Shown one piece after another: positions 19,250 through 30,110 of a DNA stretch of 52,505 nt. The position numbers and the translations under genes are program-made. The stretch is from Streptococcaceae bacterium. GTDB lineage: Bacteria; Bacillota; Bacilli; Lactobacillales; Streptococcaceae. How positions within the stretch are numbered: position 1 is the stretch's first letter; every line of letters begins with the position of its first letter. Below the pieces are notes generated by a model that did no database searches, was not told the DNA's origin, and worked only from the letters and a program-made list of their open reading frames with translations. The stretch spans positions 1-52,505 of the forward strand of contig JAKVKP010000017.1 of assembly GCA_022484805.1 (NCBI GenBank), given 5' to 3'.

Positions 19250-20188
19250 CTAATCTTCTGGACGGAGTCCTAAACCTAAATCATGCAGTTTAGCCTTCAC
19301 TTCTTCAAGTGATTTACGTCCTAAATTACGTACCTTAATCATTTCAGGTTCAGATTTAATAGTTAATTCTTGAACCGTATTAATGCCTGCACGTTTTAAA
19401 CAGTTATATGAACGAACGGATAAATCCATTTCTTCAATTGTCATTTCTAACACTTTTTCTTTTTGTGTTTCTTCCTTCTCAACCATGACTTCAGCCTTTT
19501 GACCAATGTCAGTTAAGTTCACAAAAATACCCAAGTGTTCCGTTAAAATTTTAGCAGAGAGACTTAATGCATCTTGAGGAATGATTGAACCATTAGTCCA
19601 AATTTCCATTGTCAATTTGTCATAATTATCTAATCTACCAACACGAGTTTGCTCAACTTGATAATTTACACGGCTTACTGGTGTATAATTTGAATCCACA
19701 GCAAGAAAACCAATTGGCGTACCATCACTCTTATTTTCTTCTGCTTGGACATAACCACGCCCTGTATTTACAGTTAAGGTTGCTCTTAACGTTTTTCCGT
19801 CTGCAATTTCAAATAAATGATGCTCTTTATTTAAAATTTCAACATCGCTATCCGTTAAAATATCGCCAGCTGTCACAACTTGTGGTCCAGTAACGTCAAT
19901 TTCGATAGTTCTTTCTTCGTCTGTAAACATTTTAACCGCAAGGCCTTTAATGTTTAAGAGAATTTGAGTAACATCTTCTCTAACACCATCAACTGTCCCA
20001 AATTCGTGTAACACACCATCAATTTGAACGTTAGTAACTGCTGCACCTGATAAAGAAGAAAGTAAAATACGACGCAATGAATTGCCTAAAGTTGTTCCAT
20101 AGCCTCTTTCAAGAGGTTCTACGACAAATTTACCATAATTATTAGCTTCATCAATTTTTTCAATTCTTGGTTTTTCAAACTCAATCAT
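19250..20188 (-). CDS. rpoA: RNA polymerase alpha subunit
   Basis: 312 aa. The N-terminal domain (1-230) dimerises and seeds polymerase assembly: [18 protein letters not shown]. The C-terminal domain (245-312) contacts UP elements and activators through [17 protein letters not shown] and [15 protein letters not shown]. Sequence closely resembles enterococcal RpoA. Standard position between rpsK and rplQ. Confidence 0.98.
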   Translation of the reverse strand: MIEFEKPRIEKIDEANNYGKFVVEPLERGYGTTLGNSLRRILLSSLSGAAVTNVQIDGVLHEFGTVDGVREDVTQILLNIKGLAVKMFTDEERTIEIDVTGPQVVTAGDILTDSDVEILNKEHHLFEIADGKTLRATLTVNTGRGYVQAEENKSDGTPIGFLAVDSNYTPVSRVNYQVEQTRVGRLDNYDKLTMEIWTNGSIIPQDALSLSAKILTEHLGIFVNLTDIGQKAEVMVEKEETQKEKVLEMTIEEMDLSVRSYNCLKRAGINTVQELTIKSEPEMIKVRNLGRKSLEEVKAKLHDLGLGLRPED

Positions 20189-20241
20189 TTATTCGTTACT
20201 CCTTTCAAAACGAGAAGTGCCAGCCATTCTACAATAAGCTA

Positions 20242-20628
20242 CTATACACGACGACGTTTTGGAGGACGACAACCATTATGTGGGACTGGAGTGACGTCAC
20301 GAATTGCTGTTACGTCAAGACCTGTTGCTTGCAAGGCACGAATAGCTGCTTCACGACCTGAACCTGGTCCTTTAACCGTAACATCAACTGATTTCAAGCC
20401 ATGTTCCATCGCTGATTTCGCTGCTGTTTCAGAAGCCATTTGAGCTGCAAATGGTGTTGATTTTTTAGAACCTTTAAATCCTAAAGCACCTGCTGAAGAC
20501 CATGCTAAAGCATTACCATGTACATCTGTAATCATCACGATTGTATTGTTGAATGTTGAATGAATGTGTGCAACACCTGATTCAATATTCTTTTTCACAC
20601 GACGTTTACGAGTTGGTTTTTTTGCCAC
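20242..20628 (-). CDS. rpsK: 30S ribosomal protein S11
   Basis: 128 aa. [15 protein letters not shown] and the basic C-terminus [15 protein letters not shown] identify S11, which shapes the mRNA exit platform. It lies 25 bp after rpsM. Confidence 0.98.
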   Translation of the reverse strand: MAKKPTRKRRVKKNIESGVAHIHSTFNNTIVMITDVHGNALAWSSAGALGFKGSKKSTPFAAQMASETAAKSAMEHGLKSVDVTVKGPGSGREAAIRALQATGLDVTAIRDVTPVPHNGCRPPKRRRV

Positions 20629-20653
20629 GTTTCACTACCTCCTTACTAATTAA

Positions 20654-21019
20654 TTATTTTTTCTTACCGGCAACTGTCTTAGAAGGACCTTTGCGAGTAC
20701 GTGCATTATTTTTTGTATTTTGTCCGCGAGTTGGTAAACCACGACGATGACGCATACCGCGATATGAACCAATTTCCATTAAACGTTTAATGTTTAAGTT
20801 CACTTCACGACGTAAATCGCCTTCAACTTTAAGTTTGTCTACTTCACGACGGATTGCATCTTCTTGATCATTTGTTAAATCTTTAACACGGATATCTTCT
20901 GCGACTCCAGCTTCTGCTAGAATTTTTTGAGCAGTCGTTTTTCCGATTCCGTAAACATAAGTAAGTGAAATTACGATATGTTTATCACGAGGAATATCGA
21001 CACCTGCAATACGAGCCAT
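20654..21019 (-). CDS. rpsM: 30S ribosomal protein S13
   Basis: 121 aa. [26 protein letters not shown] is the S13 start; [19 protein letters not shown] near the end reaches toward P-site tRNA and the L5 bridge. Confidence 0.98.
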   Translation of the reverse strand: MARIAGVDIPRDKHIVISLTYVYGIGKTTAQKILAEAGVAEDIRVKDLTNDQEDAIRREVDKLKVEGDLRREVNLNIKRLMEIGSYRGMRHRRGLPTRGQNTKNNARTRKGPSKTVAGKKK

Positions 21020-21038
21020 TTATTTGTTCACCTCCATT

Positions 21039-21155
21039 TTATCCTTGACGTTGTTTATGTTTAGGGTTTGCTGGGCAAATCACCATAACACGACCATTAC
21101 GACGAATCACTTTACAATGTTCGCACATTGGTTTTACTGATGGTCTTACTTTCAT
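21039..21155 (-). CDS. rpmJ: 50S ribosomal protein L36
   Basis: 38 aa, found by reading between rpsM and inf[22 protein letters not shown] then [16 protein letters not shown]. Four zinc ligands are in place: C11, C14, C27 and H32, so this is the zinc-binding C+ form. GGAGG-type site about 8 bases upstream. Confidence 0.97.
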   Translation of the reverse strand: MKVRPSVKPMCEHCKVIRRNGRVMVICPANPKHKQRQG

Positions 21156-21190
21156 TTTTATAATACCTCCACGTTAATTTGAAAGTACAA

Positions 21191-21409
21191 TTATTTAAAG
21201 CGGTATGTAATCCGACCACGAGTCAAATCATACGGTGACATTTCAACTGTCACGCGATCTCCTGTTAAAATACGAATATAATTTTTACGAATTTTACCTG
21301 AGATTGTAGCTAAGATTTGATGACCGTTTTCAAGTTCCACTGTAAACATTGCATTCGGCATTGTGTCAACGACTTTGCCTTCGATTTCAATCATATCTTC
21401 TTTTGCCAT
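21191..21409 (-). CDS. infA: Translation initiation factor IF-1
   Basis: 72 aa, the exact family length. S1-like OB fold: [43 protein letters not shown]. It binds the 30S A site during initiation. No map gene lies between adk and infA, unlike in Bacillus. Confidence 0.98.
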   Translation of the reverse strand: MAKEDMIEIEGKVVDTMPNAMFTVELENGHQILATISGKIRKNYIRILTGDRVTVEMSPYDLTRGRITYRFK

Positions 21410-21517
21410 GCGAAGTGTAACCTCCTAAAATCTACAATACGCAGTATGTTTCAAGCCTACCATTTTCAAAGTCGAACTAGTTGATTATATCACTAAAGCC
21501 CTTGTTTTACAAGTAAA

Positions 21518-22165
21518 TTAGTTGTCTAACACCGCTTGGACTTCTTTGAAAACCTGGTCAATTGCTTGGTTACCATTAATATCATAGACAAGATTTTGCT
21601 TACGATAATATTCTAAAATTGGTGCACTTTGTTTAATATTAATTTCCAACCGATTCTTAACTGTTTCAGGCTTATCATCCTCTCTTTGAAAGAAATTATG
21701 CCCGCCACAACGATCGCAAGTCCCTTCAACCCTTGGTGGATTGAAAACTTTGTGATAAGTTGCGCCACAGTCCTTGCAAATAAAACGGCCAGATAAACGT
21801 TCAACTAAAATCTCTGGATTAACATCGATATTAATTACATAATCTACTGTTTTATTTATTGATTCTAAGATTTCCGTCAGGCTATATGCTTGATCAATCG
21901 TTCTTGGAAAACCGTCTAAAAGGAATCCAGTCGCCACGTCACTTGCGTCTAAACGTTCCTTAACAATGCCATTAGTTACTTTATCGGGTACTAGCTCGCC
22001 TCTATCAATATAGCTTTTCGCTAATTTCCCCATATCAGTACCTTCAGCCATTGCTTCTCGGAACATATCACCGGTTGAAATATGCGGTATTTGATATGTA
22101 TCAATAATCTTTTCTGCCTGAGTACCTTTCCCTGCACCGGGAAGCCCCATAATCAAAATGTTCAT
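21518..22165 (-). CDS. adk: Adenylate kinase
   Basis: 215 aa. Interconverts AMP, ADP and ATP. P-loop [10 protein letters not shown] at residues 7-16, AMP-binding FLLDGFPRT, and a long LID domain carrying a structural zinc site CKDC (about 130-133) and CDRC (about 150-153), typical of Gram-positive enzymes. It sits between secY and infA as usual. Confidence 0.98.
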   Translation of the reverse strand: MNILIMGLPGAGKGTQAEKIIDTYQIPHISTGDMFREAMAEGTDMGKLAKSYIDRGELVPDKVTNGIVKERLDASDVATGFLLDGFPRTIDQAYSLTEILESINKTVDYVINIDVNPEILVERLSGRFICKDCGATYHKVFNPPRVEGTCDRCGGHNFFQREDDKPETVKNRLEINIKQSAPILEYYRKQNLVYDINGNQAIDQVFKEVQAVLDN

Positions 22166-22274
22166 TTTTTGATTGCTCCTTATATATTTCTCACTGTTCA
22201 GCTATTTACAATTACTCGAATAGACGGCTTAAATGGACTAAACGAAAAATATTTCCTTAGTCCATTCAAACCAC

Positions 22275-23579
22275 TTATTCCGAAGTGTCCATAAAACCAA
22301 CATATTTTTTCTTCAGCATTAATCCTTCTAATTGTTTAGCCGCCTCAAGTGCCACTGAAATTACAATTAAAAGTGAAGTACCACCTAAACCAATTGATTT
22401 AGGTAGATTCCAAATCGCTGCTGCAATAATTGGTAATAATGCAACTAATCCAAGGAAAATCGAGCCAACTGTTGATAAGCGCATCAACAAGTGTGACACA
22501 TAATCCTCGGTACCCTTGCCAGGACGAACCCTAGGAATATAGCTACCTTGTTTTTGCAAATTCTCAGCCATTTTTTCTGGATTCACCTGAACAAAAGCAT
22601 AGAAGAAAGTAAAGGCAATAATTAATACCGCGTAGAAAATACCACCTACAATTGTGTTGTAGTTAAATATTTCAGACATTACTTTAAACCATGTTTCATT
22701 ACCACGTGATTCTTGGAAAAATTGTAAGATTGCCTGTGGTGTTGAAATAATTGAGCTTGCAAAGATAACAGGAATTACACCAGCTGCATTTACCTTTAAT
22801 GGTAAATAAGAGCTTGTTGGTGCTCCTGATACACGTTTTGTATACTGAATTGGAATTTTTCTTTCTGCCTGCTGAACAAACGTTGTTAAGGTTACGATTA
22901 TAATGACAGCAATTATCAAAACAATAATAAAAACGATTGAAATTGGAATTCTACTTGAATCCACATTAATAAAGTGATCTTCAAAGATTTCCTTAATCGC
23001 TGCCGGCAAACCAGAAATGATTCCTGCAAAAATGATCATCGAAACACCATTACCGAAACCTTTTTCAGTAATTTGTTCTCCCATCCAAGTTACAATCATA
23101 CTACCTGCTGTGAGAATAACCCCAATAGAGATATATGACCAAACACTCGGATTTTGTACTAATCCAAGGCTAACGTACTGGTTAAATCCAGCAGTAATTC
23201 CGATGGATTGAATTAAACCAAGGGCAAGCGTTAAATAGCGAGTCACCTGATTTAATTTCCGACGACCAACTTCACCTTGTTTACTCCATTCCACAAATTT
23301 AGGGACGATATCCATTTGAAGTAATTGGACAACAATTGAAGCTGTAATGTAAGGTGAAACACCCATGGCAAAAACAGAAAAGTTTTGCATTGCACTACCT
23401 GAAACAATATTGAACATACTCATAAATGGCAAATCAGCCACCTGCTCTAGTGATTTTGCATTCACGCCAGGTACGGTAATATGCGCACCTAAACGAAATA
23501 CAAATAGAATAAAGAATGTGAAATAGATTTTATTACGAATTTCTTTAACTTTAAACGCGTTTTTCAAGAGTTTAAACAT
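22275..23579 (-). CDS. secY: Protein translocase subunit SecY
   Basis: 434 aa with ten membrane segments. Forms the Sec channel with SecE and SecG. Recognisable parts: GVNAKSLEQ plug region, MGVSPYITASIVVQLLQMDI (segment 2), MWGGEQITEKGFGNG-like MGEQITEKGFGNGVSMIIFA, and the cytoplasmic loops with RRKLNQVTRYLT. Its ATG overlaps the rplO stop, so translation is coupled. Confidence 0.98.
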   Translation of the reverse strand: MFKLLKNAFKVKEIRNKIYFTFFILFVFRLGAHITVPGVNAKSLEQVADLPFMSMFNIVSGSAMQNFSVFAMGVSPYITASIVVQLLQMDIVPKFVEWSKQGEVGRRKLNQVTRYLTLALGLIQSIGITAGFNQYVSLGLVQNPSVWSYISIGVILTAGSMIVTWMGEQITEKGFGNGVSMIIFAGIISGLPAAIKEIFEDHFINVDSSRIPISIVFIIVLIIAVIIIVTLTTFVQQAERKIPIQYTKRVSGAPTSSYLPLKVNAAGVIPVIFASSIISTPQAILQFFQESRGNETWFKVMSEIFNYNTIVGGIFYAVLIIAFTFFYAFVQVNPEKMAENLQKQGSYIPRVRPGKGTEDYVSHLLMRLSTVGSIFLGLVALLPIIAAAIWNLPKSIGLGGTSLLIVISVALEAAKQLEGLMLKKKYVGFMDTSE

Positions 23580-24019
23580 TAAAGCACCTCGATTGAACCA
23601 CCTTTAGAAGTAATTGCTTCTTCAGCAGTTTTTGAGAATTTTGAAGCCTTAACAGTCAATTTTTTAGTTAACTCTCCATTACCTAAAATCTTAATTCCAG
23701 ATTTAACATCTTTCACGATTTTAGCTTCTACCAAAGCTTCTGGTGTTACTTCCGCACCATCTTCAAAACGATTTAATGCATCTAAATTAACTAACGCATA
23801 ATCCTTTGAATTAATATTTTTAAAGCCACGTTTTGGCATACGACGGAATAAAGGTGTTTGACCCCCTTCAAATCCTAAACGAACGCCACCACCTGAACGA
23901 GACTTTTGACCCTTTTGTCCACGTCCTGATGTTTTACCATTACCTGAAGAAGTTCCACGTCCAACACGGTTGCGGACTTTACGACTACCTTCTGATGGTT
24001 TTAATTCATGCAGTTTCAT
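23579..24019 (-). CDS. rplO: 50S ribosomal protein L15
   Basis: 146 aa. [20 protein letters not shown] followed by a Gly/Arg-rich extension ([20 protein letters not shown]), then the globular domain. Overlaps secY by a TAATG junction. Confidence 0.98.
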   Translation of the reverse strand: MKLHELKPSEGSRKVRNRVGRGTSSGNGKTSGRGQKGQKSRSGGGVRLGFEGGQTPLFRRMPKRGFKNINSKDYALVNLDALNRFEDGAEVTPEALVEAKIVKDVKSGIKILGNGELTKKLTVKASKFSKTAEEAITSKGGSIEVL

Positions 24020-24054
24020 AAAACTTGAGCACCTCCTTAGACTAAGTATAATAA

Positions 24055-24234
24055 TTAAACTTCTTCAACGTCAACTAAATGTGAAATTGTATTGATCATT
24101 CCACGAATTGCTGCGTTATCAGGTTTTACAACTGTTGATTGTAATTTTGTAAGTCCTAACGCTTTAGCAGTGTCACGTTGATTTTGTTTACGTCCAATTA
24201 CAGAGCGCTTTAAAGTAATTTTTAATTCAGCCAT
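24055..24234 (-). CDS. rpmD: 50S ribosomal protein L30
   Basis: 59 aa, found by reading the gap between rpsE and rpl[22 protein letters not shown] and AALGL-like [12 protein letters not shown], ending LVDVEEV, is a complete bacterial L30. ATG 24234 with AGGAGG upstream; it starts 11 bp after rpsE. Confidence 0.97.
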   Translation of the reverse strand: MAELKITLKRSVIGRKQNQRDTAKALGLTKLQSTVVKPDNAAIRGMINTISHLVDVEEV

Positions 24235-24245
24235 TGTAATCCTCC

Positions 24246-24743
24246 TTAACCAACTAAATCTTCTACAGATTTTCCACGTAACTCAGCAACTTCGTTAGCA
24301 CGTTTTAACTGTTTTAATCCCTCAACTGTTGCGCGAACAACGTTGATTGGTGTATTTGAACCTAATGATTTACTTGTAACATCAGCAACGCCTGCTAATT
24401 CAAGAACGGCACGAACTGGTCCACCAGCAGCAACTCCAGAACCTTCTACAGCAGGTTTCATTAAGATACGTCCACCTGAAAATTGACCAATAACTTCATG
24501 AGGAAGTGTTGTGCCAACCATAGGGACTTCAATTAAGTTTTTCTTAGCATCTTCAATTGCCTTGCGGATTGCTTCTGGTACTTCTTGTGCTTTACCAGTA
24601 CCAAAACCAACGTGACCATTTTTGTCACCAACTACAACTAATGCGGCAAAACGTAAACGACGTCCACCTTTAACAACTTTGGTTACACGGTTAATTGAAA
24701 CAACGCGTTCTTCTAATGATTTATCATCAATATTGAATACCAT
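24246..24743 (-). CDS. rpsE: 30S ribosomal protein S5
   Basis: 165 aa. S5 double-stranded RNA-binding domain [24 protein letters not shown] followed by the second domain with [20 protein letters not shown]. Lies at the mRNA entry channel; it influences fidelity and spectinomycin binding. Confidence 0.98.
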   Translation of the reverse strand: MVFNIDDKSLEERVVSINRVTKVVKGGRRLRFAALVVVGDKNGHVGFGTGKAQEVPEAIRKAIEDAKKNLIEVPMVGTTLPHEVIGQFSGGRILMKPAVEGSGVAAGGPVRAVLELAGVADVTSKSLGSNTPINVVRATVEGLKQLKRANEVAELRGKSVEDLVG

Positions 24744-24764
24744 GTGTGGTTTTCCTCCTTCTAA

Positions 24765-25130
24765 TTAAAATTCTAATCCATTTTCGCGTGCAGCTTCTGC
24801 TAAAGCAGCTACACGTCCATGATAAAGGTAACCACCACGGTCGAAGACTACTACTTTTACGTCTTTTGCTTTTGCACGTTCTGCTACTAATTTACCAACA
24901 GATTGAGCTTTTTCTGTTTTATTTCCACCTGAAATTTCTTTATCTAAGGTAGAGGCACTTGCTAGCGTCACACCCGCTACGTCATCAATAATTTGAGCGT
25001 AGATGTGTTGATTAGAACGAAAAACGTTCAAGCGTGGGCGCTGAGCGGTACCAGAGATACGGTTACGAACACGGTTATGACGTTTCTTACGTGTTTTATT
25101 TTTATCTGGTTTTGTAATCACAATTTTCAC
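24765..25130 (-). CDS. rplR: 50S ribosomal protein L18
   Basis: 121 aa. Basic N-terminus [20 protein letters not shown] then [20 protein letters not shown] and the C-terminal [20 protein letters not shown]. Binds 5S rRNA with L5. The 104-bp spacer to rplF upstream is longer than others and holds small hairpins but no gene. Confidence 0.98.
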   Translation of the reverse strand: MKIVITKPDKNKTRKKRHNRVRNRISGTAQRPRLNVFRSNQHIYAQIIDDVAGVTLASASTLDKEISGGNKTEKAQSVGKLVAERAKAKDVKVVVFDRGGYLYHGRVAALAEAARENGLEF

Positions 25131-25234
25131 CTCTTATATTTTTTCACAATAAATTGTCAATGACACTTTCATTGTCCTACTCGGAATTTTTGAAAAGCAT
25201 TCCAGAAACTTTGATTGATAAGTGAACAGAAAAG

Positions 25235-25780
25235 TTACTTACCTGTCTTACCTTCTTTACGACGTACAAATTCGCCAACATAGCGAATACCTTTACCTTT
25301 ATAAGGCTCTGGTGGACGTAATGAACGGATATATGCTGCAACTTCGCCAACGATTTCTTTATTGGCACCCTTTACAGAAATTTGAGTAGCGGCAGGCACT
25401 TCAAATTCAATGCCTTCTGGCGCTTCTACTTCATCTGGATGAGATTTACCTAAGCTCAATACAATTTTCTTACCTTGTAATTGTGCACGGTAACCAACCC
25501 CGATCATTTCAAGATCTTTTTTAAACCCTTCAGAAACACCGACTACCATATTATGGAAATTAGCACGAGTTGTTCCGTGGATTGTTTTCATTTCTTTAGT
25601 ATCATTAGGGCGAGTAAATGTTACTTCTGACCCTTCAACTTTGATATCAATATTATTGCTAAAAGTACGTGTTAATTCGCCTTTAGGACCCTTAACCGTT
25701 ACTGTATTGTCTTTACGATCAACAGTTACACCTGCTGGTAAAACAACAACTTTATTACCAATACGACTCACTTTTGGCAC
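25235..25780 (-). CDS. rplF: 50S ribosomal protein L6
   Basis: 181 aa. MSRIG-like start [20 protein letters not shown]; two related domains; C-terminal [19 protein letters not shown] is the signature. Located near the factor-binding site. Confidence 0.98.
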   Translation of the reverse strand: MPKVSRIGNKVVVLPAGVTVDRKDNTVTVKGPKGELTRTFSNNIDIKVEGSEVTFTRPNDTKEMKTIHGTTRANFHNMVVGVSEGFKKDLEMIGVGYRAQLQGKKIVLSLGKSHPDEVEAPEGIEFEVPAATQISVKGANKEIVGEVAAYIRSLRPPEPYKGKGIRYVGEFVRRKEGKTGK

Positions 25781-25799
25781 CTCCTTTATTTAAAAATTC

Positions 25800-26198
25800 T
25801 TACCAAACGTAAGCAATAACTTCGCCACCGACGTTACGCTCACGTGCTTCTTTATCAGTTAATAAACCTTCAGAAGTAGAGATAATTGAAATACCTAAAC
25901 CGTTTAATACTTTAGGTACATCATTTGCTTTAACATAAGCACGTAGTCCTGGTTTAGAAATACGTTTTAAGTTTGTGATAACACGTTCACCATCACGTCC
26001 GTATTTTAAGAACACACGGATGATACCTTGCTTATCATCTTCGATATACTCAACATCTTTAATGAAACCTTCTTTTTTCAAGATTTCAGCGATGTCACGT
26101 TTAATTTTAGATGCAGGCACTTCTAACACTTCGTGTTTGACTTGATTCGCATTACGAATACGTGTTAAAAAGTCTGAAATTGGATCTGTCATGACCAT
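25800..26198 (-). CDS. rpsH: 30S ribosomal protein S8
   Basis: 132 aa from ATG 26198 ([20 protein letters not shown]), with GGAGG 11 bases upstream; a longer frame to 26234 is not family-like. C-terminal signature [22 protein letters not shown]8 is a primary 16S rRNA binder and, in E. coli, the translational repressor of the spc operon. Confidence 0.97.
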   Translation of the reverse strand: MVMTDPISDFLTRIRNANQVKHEVLEVPASKIKRDIAEILKKEGFIKDVEYIEDDKQGIIRVFLKYGRDGERVITNLKRISKPGLRAYVKANDVPKVLNGLGISIISTSEGLLTDKEARERNVGGEVIAYVW

Positions 26199-26272
26199 TG
26201 AAGTAGTAACCTCCTTTAATTTTTCGTTTAACATTTGAATTTAAGCTTAACCTAAATTCAATTTTATACTGT

Positions 26273-26458
26273 TTACCAGCTTGCTTTTTTCACGCCCGGA
26301 ATTTGACCTTTATAGGCAAGTTCACGGAAGCAAATACGGCAAAGTTTAAACTTGCGGTAAACTGAATGTGGACGTCCACAACGTTCACAACGTGTGTATG
26401 CTTGAGAAGAGAACTTCGCAGGACGTTGATTTTTAGCAATCATTGATTTTTTTGCCAT
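26273..26458 (-). CDS. rpsN: 30S ribosomal protein S14, zinc-binding type Z
   Basis: 61 aa. Two CxxC pairs, CERC and CRIC, give the zinc-ribbon (C+) form, half the length of the zinc-free S14 paralogue that many Firmicutes keep elsewhere for zinc starvation. [11 protein letters not shown] is the usual start. Confidence 0.98.
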   Translation of the reverse strand: MAKKSMIAKNQRPAKFSSQAYTRCERCGRPHSVYRKFKLCRICFRELAYKGQIPGVKKASW

Positions 26459-26477
26459 TTAAGTTTTGCCTCCTATT

Positions 26478-27020
26478 TTACTTTTGGAATGGCATACCTA
26501 ACCCTGCTAATAATTCACGAGATTCTTCATCTGAATTAGCAGTAGTTACGATAACGATATCCAAACCACGAACTTTATCAACCAAATCATAATCAATTTC
26601 TGGGAAAATTAATTGTTCTTTCACACCTAAAGTGTAGTTACCACGTCCGTCAAATGCTTTTTTGCTGACACCATGGAAGTCACGTACACGAGGTAGTGAA
26701 ACAGTTACTAATTTATCCAAGAATTCGTACATACGTTCACCACGTAATGTCACTTTGGCACCGATTGGCATTCCTTCACGTAAACGGAAACCAGCGATTG
26801 ATTTTTTAGCTTTGGTAATTAATGGTTTTTGACCAGAAATCAAGCTTAATTCATTAACAGCTTTTTCTAAGTTCTTAGAGTTAGATACGGCATCCCCAAC
26901 ACCCATATTAAGTACGATTTTTTCTACTTTAGGAACTTGCATTACTGAAGTATAGTTAAATTTTTCTACTAAGGCTGGAGTTACTTCATTTTTATATTTT
27001 TCTTTTAAGCGATTAGCCAA
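26478..27020 (-). CDS. rplE: 50S ribosomal protein L5
   Basis: 180 aa. [21 protein letters not shown], then [16 protein letters not shown] and the P-site loop region [21 protein letters not shown]. Binds 5S rRNA and contacts S13. Confidence 0.98.
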   Translation of the reverse strand: MANRLKEKYKNEVTPALVEKFNYTSVMQVPKVEKIVLNMGVGDAVSNSKNLEKAVNELSLISGQKPLITKAKKSIAGFRLREGMPIGAKVTLRGERMYEFLDKLVTVSLPRVRDFHGVSKKAFDGRGNYTLGVKEQLIFPEIDYDLVDKVRGLDIVIVTTANSDEESRELLAGLGMPFQK

Positions 27021-27041
27021 CTAATTTGCCTCCTTTCACAA

Positions 27042-27350
27042 TTACTTATCTAGTGCTTCACCAGATTTTTTATTATAACGAACTTTTTTGTCGTCTTCAA
27101 ATTTATAGCCAACACGACCTGCAACACCATTTGCATCTAATACTTGAACATTAGAAGCATTAATCGGTGCTTCCTTTTCGATGATACCACCTTGAGGATT
27201 TGCAGCGTCTGGTTTTTGATGTTTTTTAACGATATTAACACCTTCGACAACAACTTTGTTTTGTTTAACCAAAACTTCTAAGACAACGCCTTCTTTGTTC
27301 TTGTCCTTACCGGCGATAACTTTAACTTTATCGTTTTTCTTTACAAACAT
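27042..27350 (-). CDS. rplX: 50S ribosomal protein L24
   Basis: 102 aa. KOW motif [17 protein letters not shown] near the N-terminus; [14 protein letters not shown] follows. An assembly initiator protein at the tunnel exit. It is separated from rplN by 123 bp containing a tandem repeat. Confidence 0.98.
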   Translation of the reverse strand: MFVKKNDKVKVIAGKDKNKEGVVLEVLVKQNKVVVEGVNIVKKHQKPDAANPQGGIIEKEAPINASNVQVLDANGVAGRVGYKFEDDKKVRYNKKSGEALDK

Positions 27351-27377
27351 TAATTTACTGACCTCCTTTTATCAAAG

Positions 27378-27456
27378 AACAATGAACAATTTACAATGAA
27401 CAATTTACAATGAATAATGAACAATGTGCAATGAATAATGAACAATTACAATAAAC
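27378..27456. repeat. AT-rich tandem repeat in the rplX-rplN spacer
   Basis: On the plus strand the 14-bp unit ACAATGAACAATTT occurs twice in a row, followed by degenerate units ACAATGAATAATGA and ACAATGTGCAATGAATAATGA. A related stretch in opposite orientation lies at 18731-18766 after rplQ. No gene in it. Confidence 0.75.
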
Positions 27457-27473
27457 AAAAATTATTAATTGTT

Positions 27474-27842
27474 TTATAATACTTCTGGCGCAAGTGAAAC
27501 GATTTTCATGAAGTTACCTTCACGTAATTCACGAGCAACAGGGCCGAAAATACGTGTCCCACGAGGACTCTTATCATCACGAATGATAACAGCTGCATTT
27601 TCATCAAATTTAATATATGAACCATCTGTACGACGCGCGCCAGATTTTGTACGAACGATTACGGCTTTAACCACGTCACCTTTTTTAACTGCGCCACCAG
27701 GAATTGCTTGTTTAACTGTAGCAACAATAATATCTCCGATATTTGCAGTTTTACGACCTGAACCACCTAAAACTTTAATTGTTAAAATTTCACGTGCACC
27801 AGAGTTGTCGGCAACTTTCAAACGACTTTCTGCTTGGATCAC
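27474..27842 (-). CDS. rplN: 50S ribosomal protein L14
   Basis: 122 aa. [20 protein letters not shown] and [24 protein letters not shown] at the end are diagnostic. It forms bridges to the small subunit. Confidence 0.98.
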   Translation of the reverse strand: MIQAESRLKVADNSGAREILTIKVLGGSGRKTANIGDIIVATVKQAIPGGAVKKGDVVKAVIVRTKSGARRTDGSYIKFDENAAVIIRDDKSPRGTRIFGPVARELREGNFMKIVSLAPEVL

Positions 27843-27890
27843 TGATGTGACCTCCTTTCAACCTATCTTCTTTTCAACTATCTTAATAAA

Positions 27891-28154
27891 TTAGATAATG
27901 ACTGCTTTTTCAACTACTTCAAGTAAACGGAAGCGTTTTGTAGCAGATAATGGACGAGTTTCCATGATGCGCACGATGTCCCCAGTTTTTGCTTCATTGT
28001 TTTCATCATGTACTTTATATTTTTTAGAATAATTTAAACGTTTACCGTATTTAGGGTGATTTTTCTTAGTTTCAACAACAACTGTGATTGTTTTATTCAT
28101 TTTGTCAGAAACAACACGCCCTTGGTAAACTTTACGTTGGTTACGTTCAGTCAT
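27891..28154 (-). CDS. rpsQ: 30S ribosomal protein S17
   Basis: 87 aa. OB fold: [37 protein letters not shown] and [13 protein letters not shown]. An early-binding 16S rRNA protein. Confidence 0.98.
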   Translation of the reverse strand: MTERNQRKVYQGRVVSDKMNKTITVVVETKKNHPKYGKRLNYSKKYKVHDENNEAKTGDIVRIMETRPLSATKRFRLLEVVEKAVII

Positions 28155-28180
28155 ACTAAATGAATTCTCCTTCCATTACC

Positions 28181-28378
28181 TTATTTTGCTTCACGTAAAA
28201 CAGTTTTCACGCGAGCAATCGTTTTACGTACAGTTTGAATACGTGCAGTATTTTCTAATTGACCAGTAGCCAATTGGAATCGTAAGTTGAATAATTCTTG
28301 TTTTAATTCAGCCTCTTTATTAACAAGTTCTTCAGTAGATAAACCACGAAGTTCTGTTACAGTATCTTTAGCCTTCAT
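28181..28378 (-). CDS. rpmC: 50S ribosomal protein L29
   Basis: 65 aa from ATG 28378 ([17 protein letters not shown]), which overlaps the rplP end by 11 bp; the ribosome site AGGTGA lies inside rplP. Two-helix hairpin protein at the tunnel exit; ends with the basic [22 protein letters not shown] helix. Confidence 0.97.
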   Translation of the reverse strand: MKAKDTVTELRGLSTEELVNKEAELKQELFNLRFQLATGQLENTARIQTVRKTIARVKTVLREAK

Positions 28379-28799
28379 TCGATTCACCTGCTTCCTCACG
28401 TTTTACAAATTTTGTTTTAATCGGTAATTTGTGAGATGCAAGACGTAATGCTTCACGAGCCACCTCTTCAGGAACGCCTGCAATTTCAAACATAATTTTA
28501 CCGCGTTTAACTGGTGCTACCCATCCTTCAGGAGCCCCTTTACCAGAACCCATACGAACTCCGATAGCTTTTGCTGTATATGATTTATGAGGGAAGATTT
28601 TAATCCATACTTTCCCACCACGTTTCATGTAACGAGTCATAGCAACACGAGCTGCTTCGATTTGACGGTTTGTAATCCAATGTGAATCCACTGCTTGTAA
28701 ACCGTATTCACCAAATGCAATCTCTTTACCACCTTTTGCTTCACCACGCATTTTCCCACGGAATTCGCGACGGTGTTTTACACGTTTAGGTACTAACAT
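28368..28799 (-). CDS. rplP: 50S ribosomal protein L16
   Basis: 143 aa. [19 protein letters not shown] and [19 protein letters not shown] [20 protein letters not shown] with [13 protein letters not shown] near the A-site. Needed late in 50S assembly. Confidence 0.98.
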   Translation of the reverse strand: MLVPKRVKHRREFRGKMRGEAKGGKEIAFGEYGLQAVDSHWITNRQIEAARVAMTRYMKRGGKVWIKIFPHKSYTAKAIGVRMGSGKGAPEGWVAPVKRGKIMFEIAGVPEEVAREALRLASHKLPIKTKFVKREEAGESNEG

Positions 28800-28802
28800 T
28801 GA

Positions 28803-29459
28803 TTATTTCCCTCCTTTCTGAGAATTTTTCTTCGTTGGCAATACTTCACCACGATAAATCCAGATTTTAACTCCTAATTTTCCGTAAGTTGTATCTGCTT
28901 CTTCCCATGCGTAGTCGATATCTGCACGCAATGTATGAAGTGGCACGGTACCTTCAGAATAGCCTTCGGCACGAGCGATATCAGCACCATTCAAACGACC
29001 AGAAACTTGTGTTTTGATCCCTTGAGCGCCTGCACGCATTGTACGTTGAATTGCTTGTTTTTGTGCACGACGGAAAGCAACACGATTTTCTAATTGACGT
29101 GCGATACCTTCACCAACTAAGTGTGCATCTAAATCAGGCTTTTTAATTTCCACGATATTGATGTGTACTTGTTTTCCTGTTAATTGATTTAAGTTTTTAC
29201 GTAATGATTCGACGTTTGAACCGCCTTTACCAATAACCATACCTGGTTTAGCTGTGTGAAGTGAAACATTAACTTTGTTTACTGCACGTTCAATTTCAAT
29301 AGTAGAAATTGAAGCATCTGCTAAATTAGTTTGGATATATTTGCGGATTTTTAAGTCTTCATGTAAGTAGTCTGCGTATTCTTTATCTGCGTACCATTTA
29401 GCTTCCCAGTCGCGGATGATGCCGACACGCAATCCAATTGGATGTACCTTTTGACCCAC
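28803..29459 (-). CDS. rpsC: 30S ribosomal protein S3
   Basis: 218 aa. [22 protein letters not shown] type-2 domain with [13 protein letters not shown], and C-terminal domain ending [14 protein letters not shown]. Forms the mRNA entry tunnel with S4 and S5. Confidence 0.98.
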   Translation of the reverse strand: MGQKVHPIGLRVGIIRDWEAKWYADKEYADYLHEDLKIRKYIQTNLADASISTIEIERAVNKVNVSLHTAKPGMVIGKGGSNVESLRKNLNQLTGKQVHINIVEIKKPDLDAHLVGEGIARQLENRVAFRRAQKQAIQRTMRAGAQGIKTQVSGRLNGADIARAEGYSEGTVPLHTLRADIDYAWEEADTTYGKLGVKIWIYRGEVLPTKKNSQKGGK

Positions 29460-29471
29460 TACTATCCCTCC

Positions 29472-29816
29472 TTATTTTTCAGTGACAACAACTGTGATAT
29501 GACTTGTACGTTTATTAATTGGTGAAGCTGAACCTTTTGCACGAGGACGGAAACGTTTTAAAGTTGGTCCTTCATTTACAAATGCTTCGCTAACAACTAA
29601 TTTTTCTTTTTCTAAGTCAAAGTTGTTTTCTGCATTAGCAATTGCTGAATTTAAAACTTTTTCAATAATTGCTGCAGATTTATTTGGTGTGAATTTTAAA
29701 ATTGAAATTGCTTCTGCAACATTTTTACCACGGATTAAATCCATCACGATACGCGCCTTACGAGGTGAAGTACGCACTGTTTTTGCAGTTGCTTTAGCTG
29801 ATAAAATTTCTGCCAT
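29472..29816 (-). CDS. rplV: 50S ribosomal protein L22
   Basis: 114 aa. [21 protein letters not shown] and the beta-hairpin tail [21 protein letters not shown] that lines the peptide exit tunnel. Confidence 0.98.
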   Translation of the reverse strand: MAEILSAKATAKTVRTSPRKARIVMDLIRGKNVAEAISILKFTPNKSAAIIEKVLNSAIANAENNFDLEKEKLVVSEAFVNEGPTLKRFRPRAKGSASPINKRTSHITVVVTEK

Positions 29817-29831
29817 TTACTTTTCCTCCTC

Positions 29832-30110
29832 TTAGCGTTTTGTTTTCTTATCGTCTGATGCATGACCACGATAAGTACGTGTTGGTGCAAATTCACCAAG
29901 TTTATGTCCTACCATGTCTTCTTGGATATAGACAGGTACATGTTTACGACCATCGTAAACTGCGATTGTATATCCGATAAAGCTTGGGAAAATCGTTGAA
30001 CGACGTGACCAAGTTTTAATTACTTTTTTCTTTTCAAGATCTTTTTGAGCATCCACTTTTTTCATTAAATGCTCATCGACAAAAGGTCCTTTTTTAAGAC
30101 TGCGTCCCAT
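29832..30110 (-). CDS. rpsS: 30S ribosomal protein S19
   Basis: 92 aa from ATG 30110 ([18 protein letters not shown]) with AAGGAGG upstream; the longer frame to 30173 adds non-family residues. [19 protein letters not shown] and APTRTYRGH are diagnostic. The upstream spacer to rplB is 276 bp, far longer than usual. Confidence 0.97.
   Translation of the reverse strand: MGRSLKKGPFVDEHLMKKVDAQKDLEKKKVIKTWSRRSTIFPSFIGYTIAVYDGRKHVPVYIQEDMVGHKLGEFAPTRTYRGHASDDKKTKR

Noticed and set aside
25131..25234. Extra gene between rplF and rplR
   Set aside because: The open frame there (25177-25368) mostly overlaps rplF in another frame, and the remaining spacer has only weak hairpins.
27469..27894. Plus-strand 141-codon frame
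   Set aside because: It is the complement of rplN; codon pattern and lack of a ribosome site mark it as a shadow.
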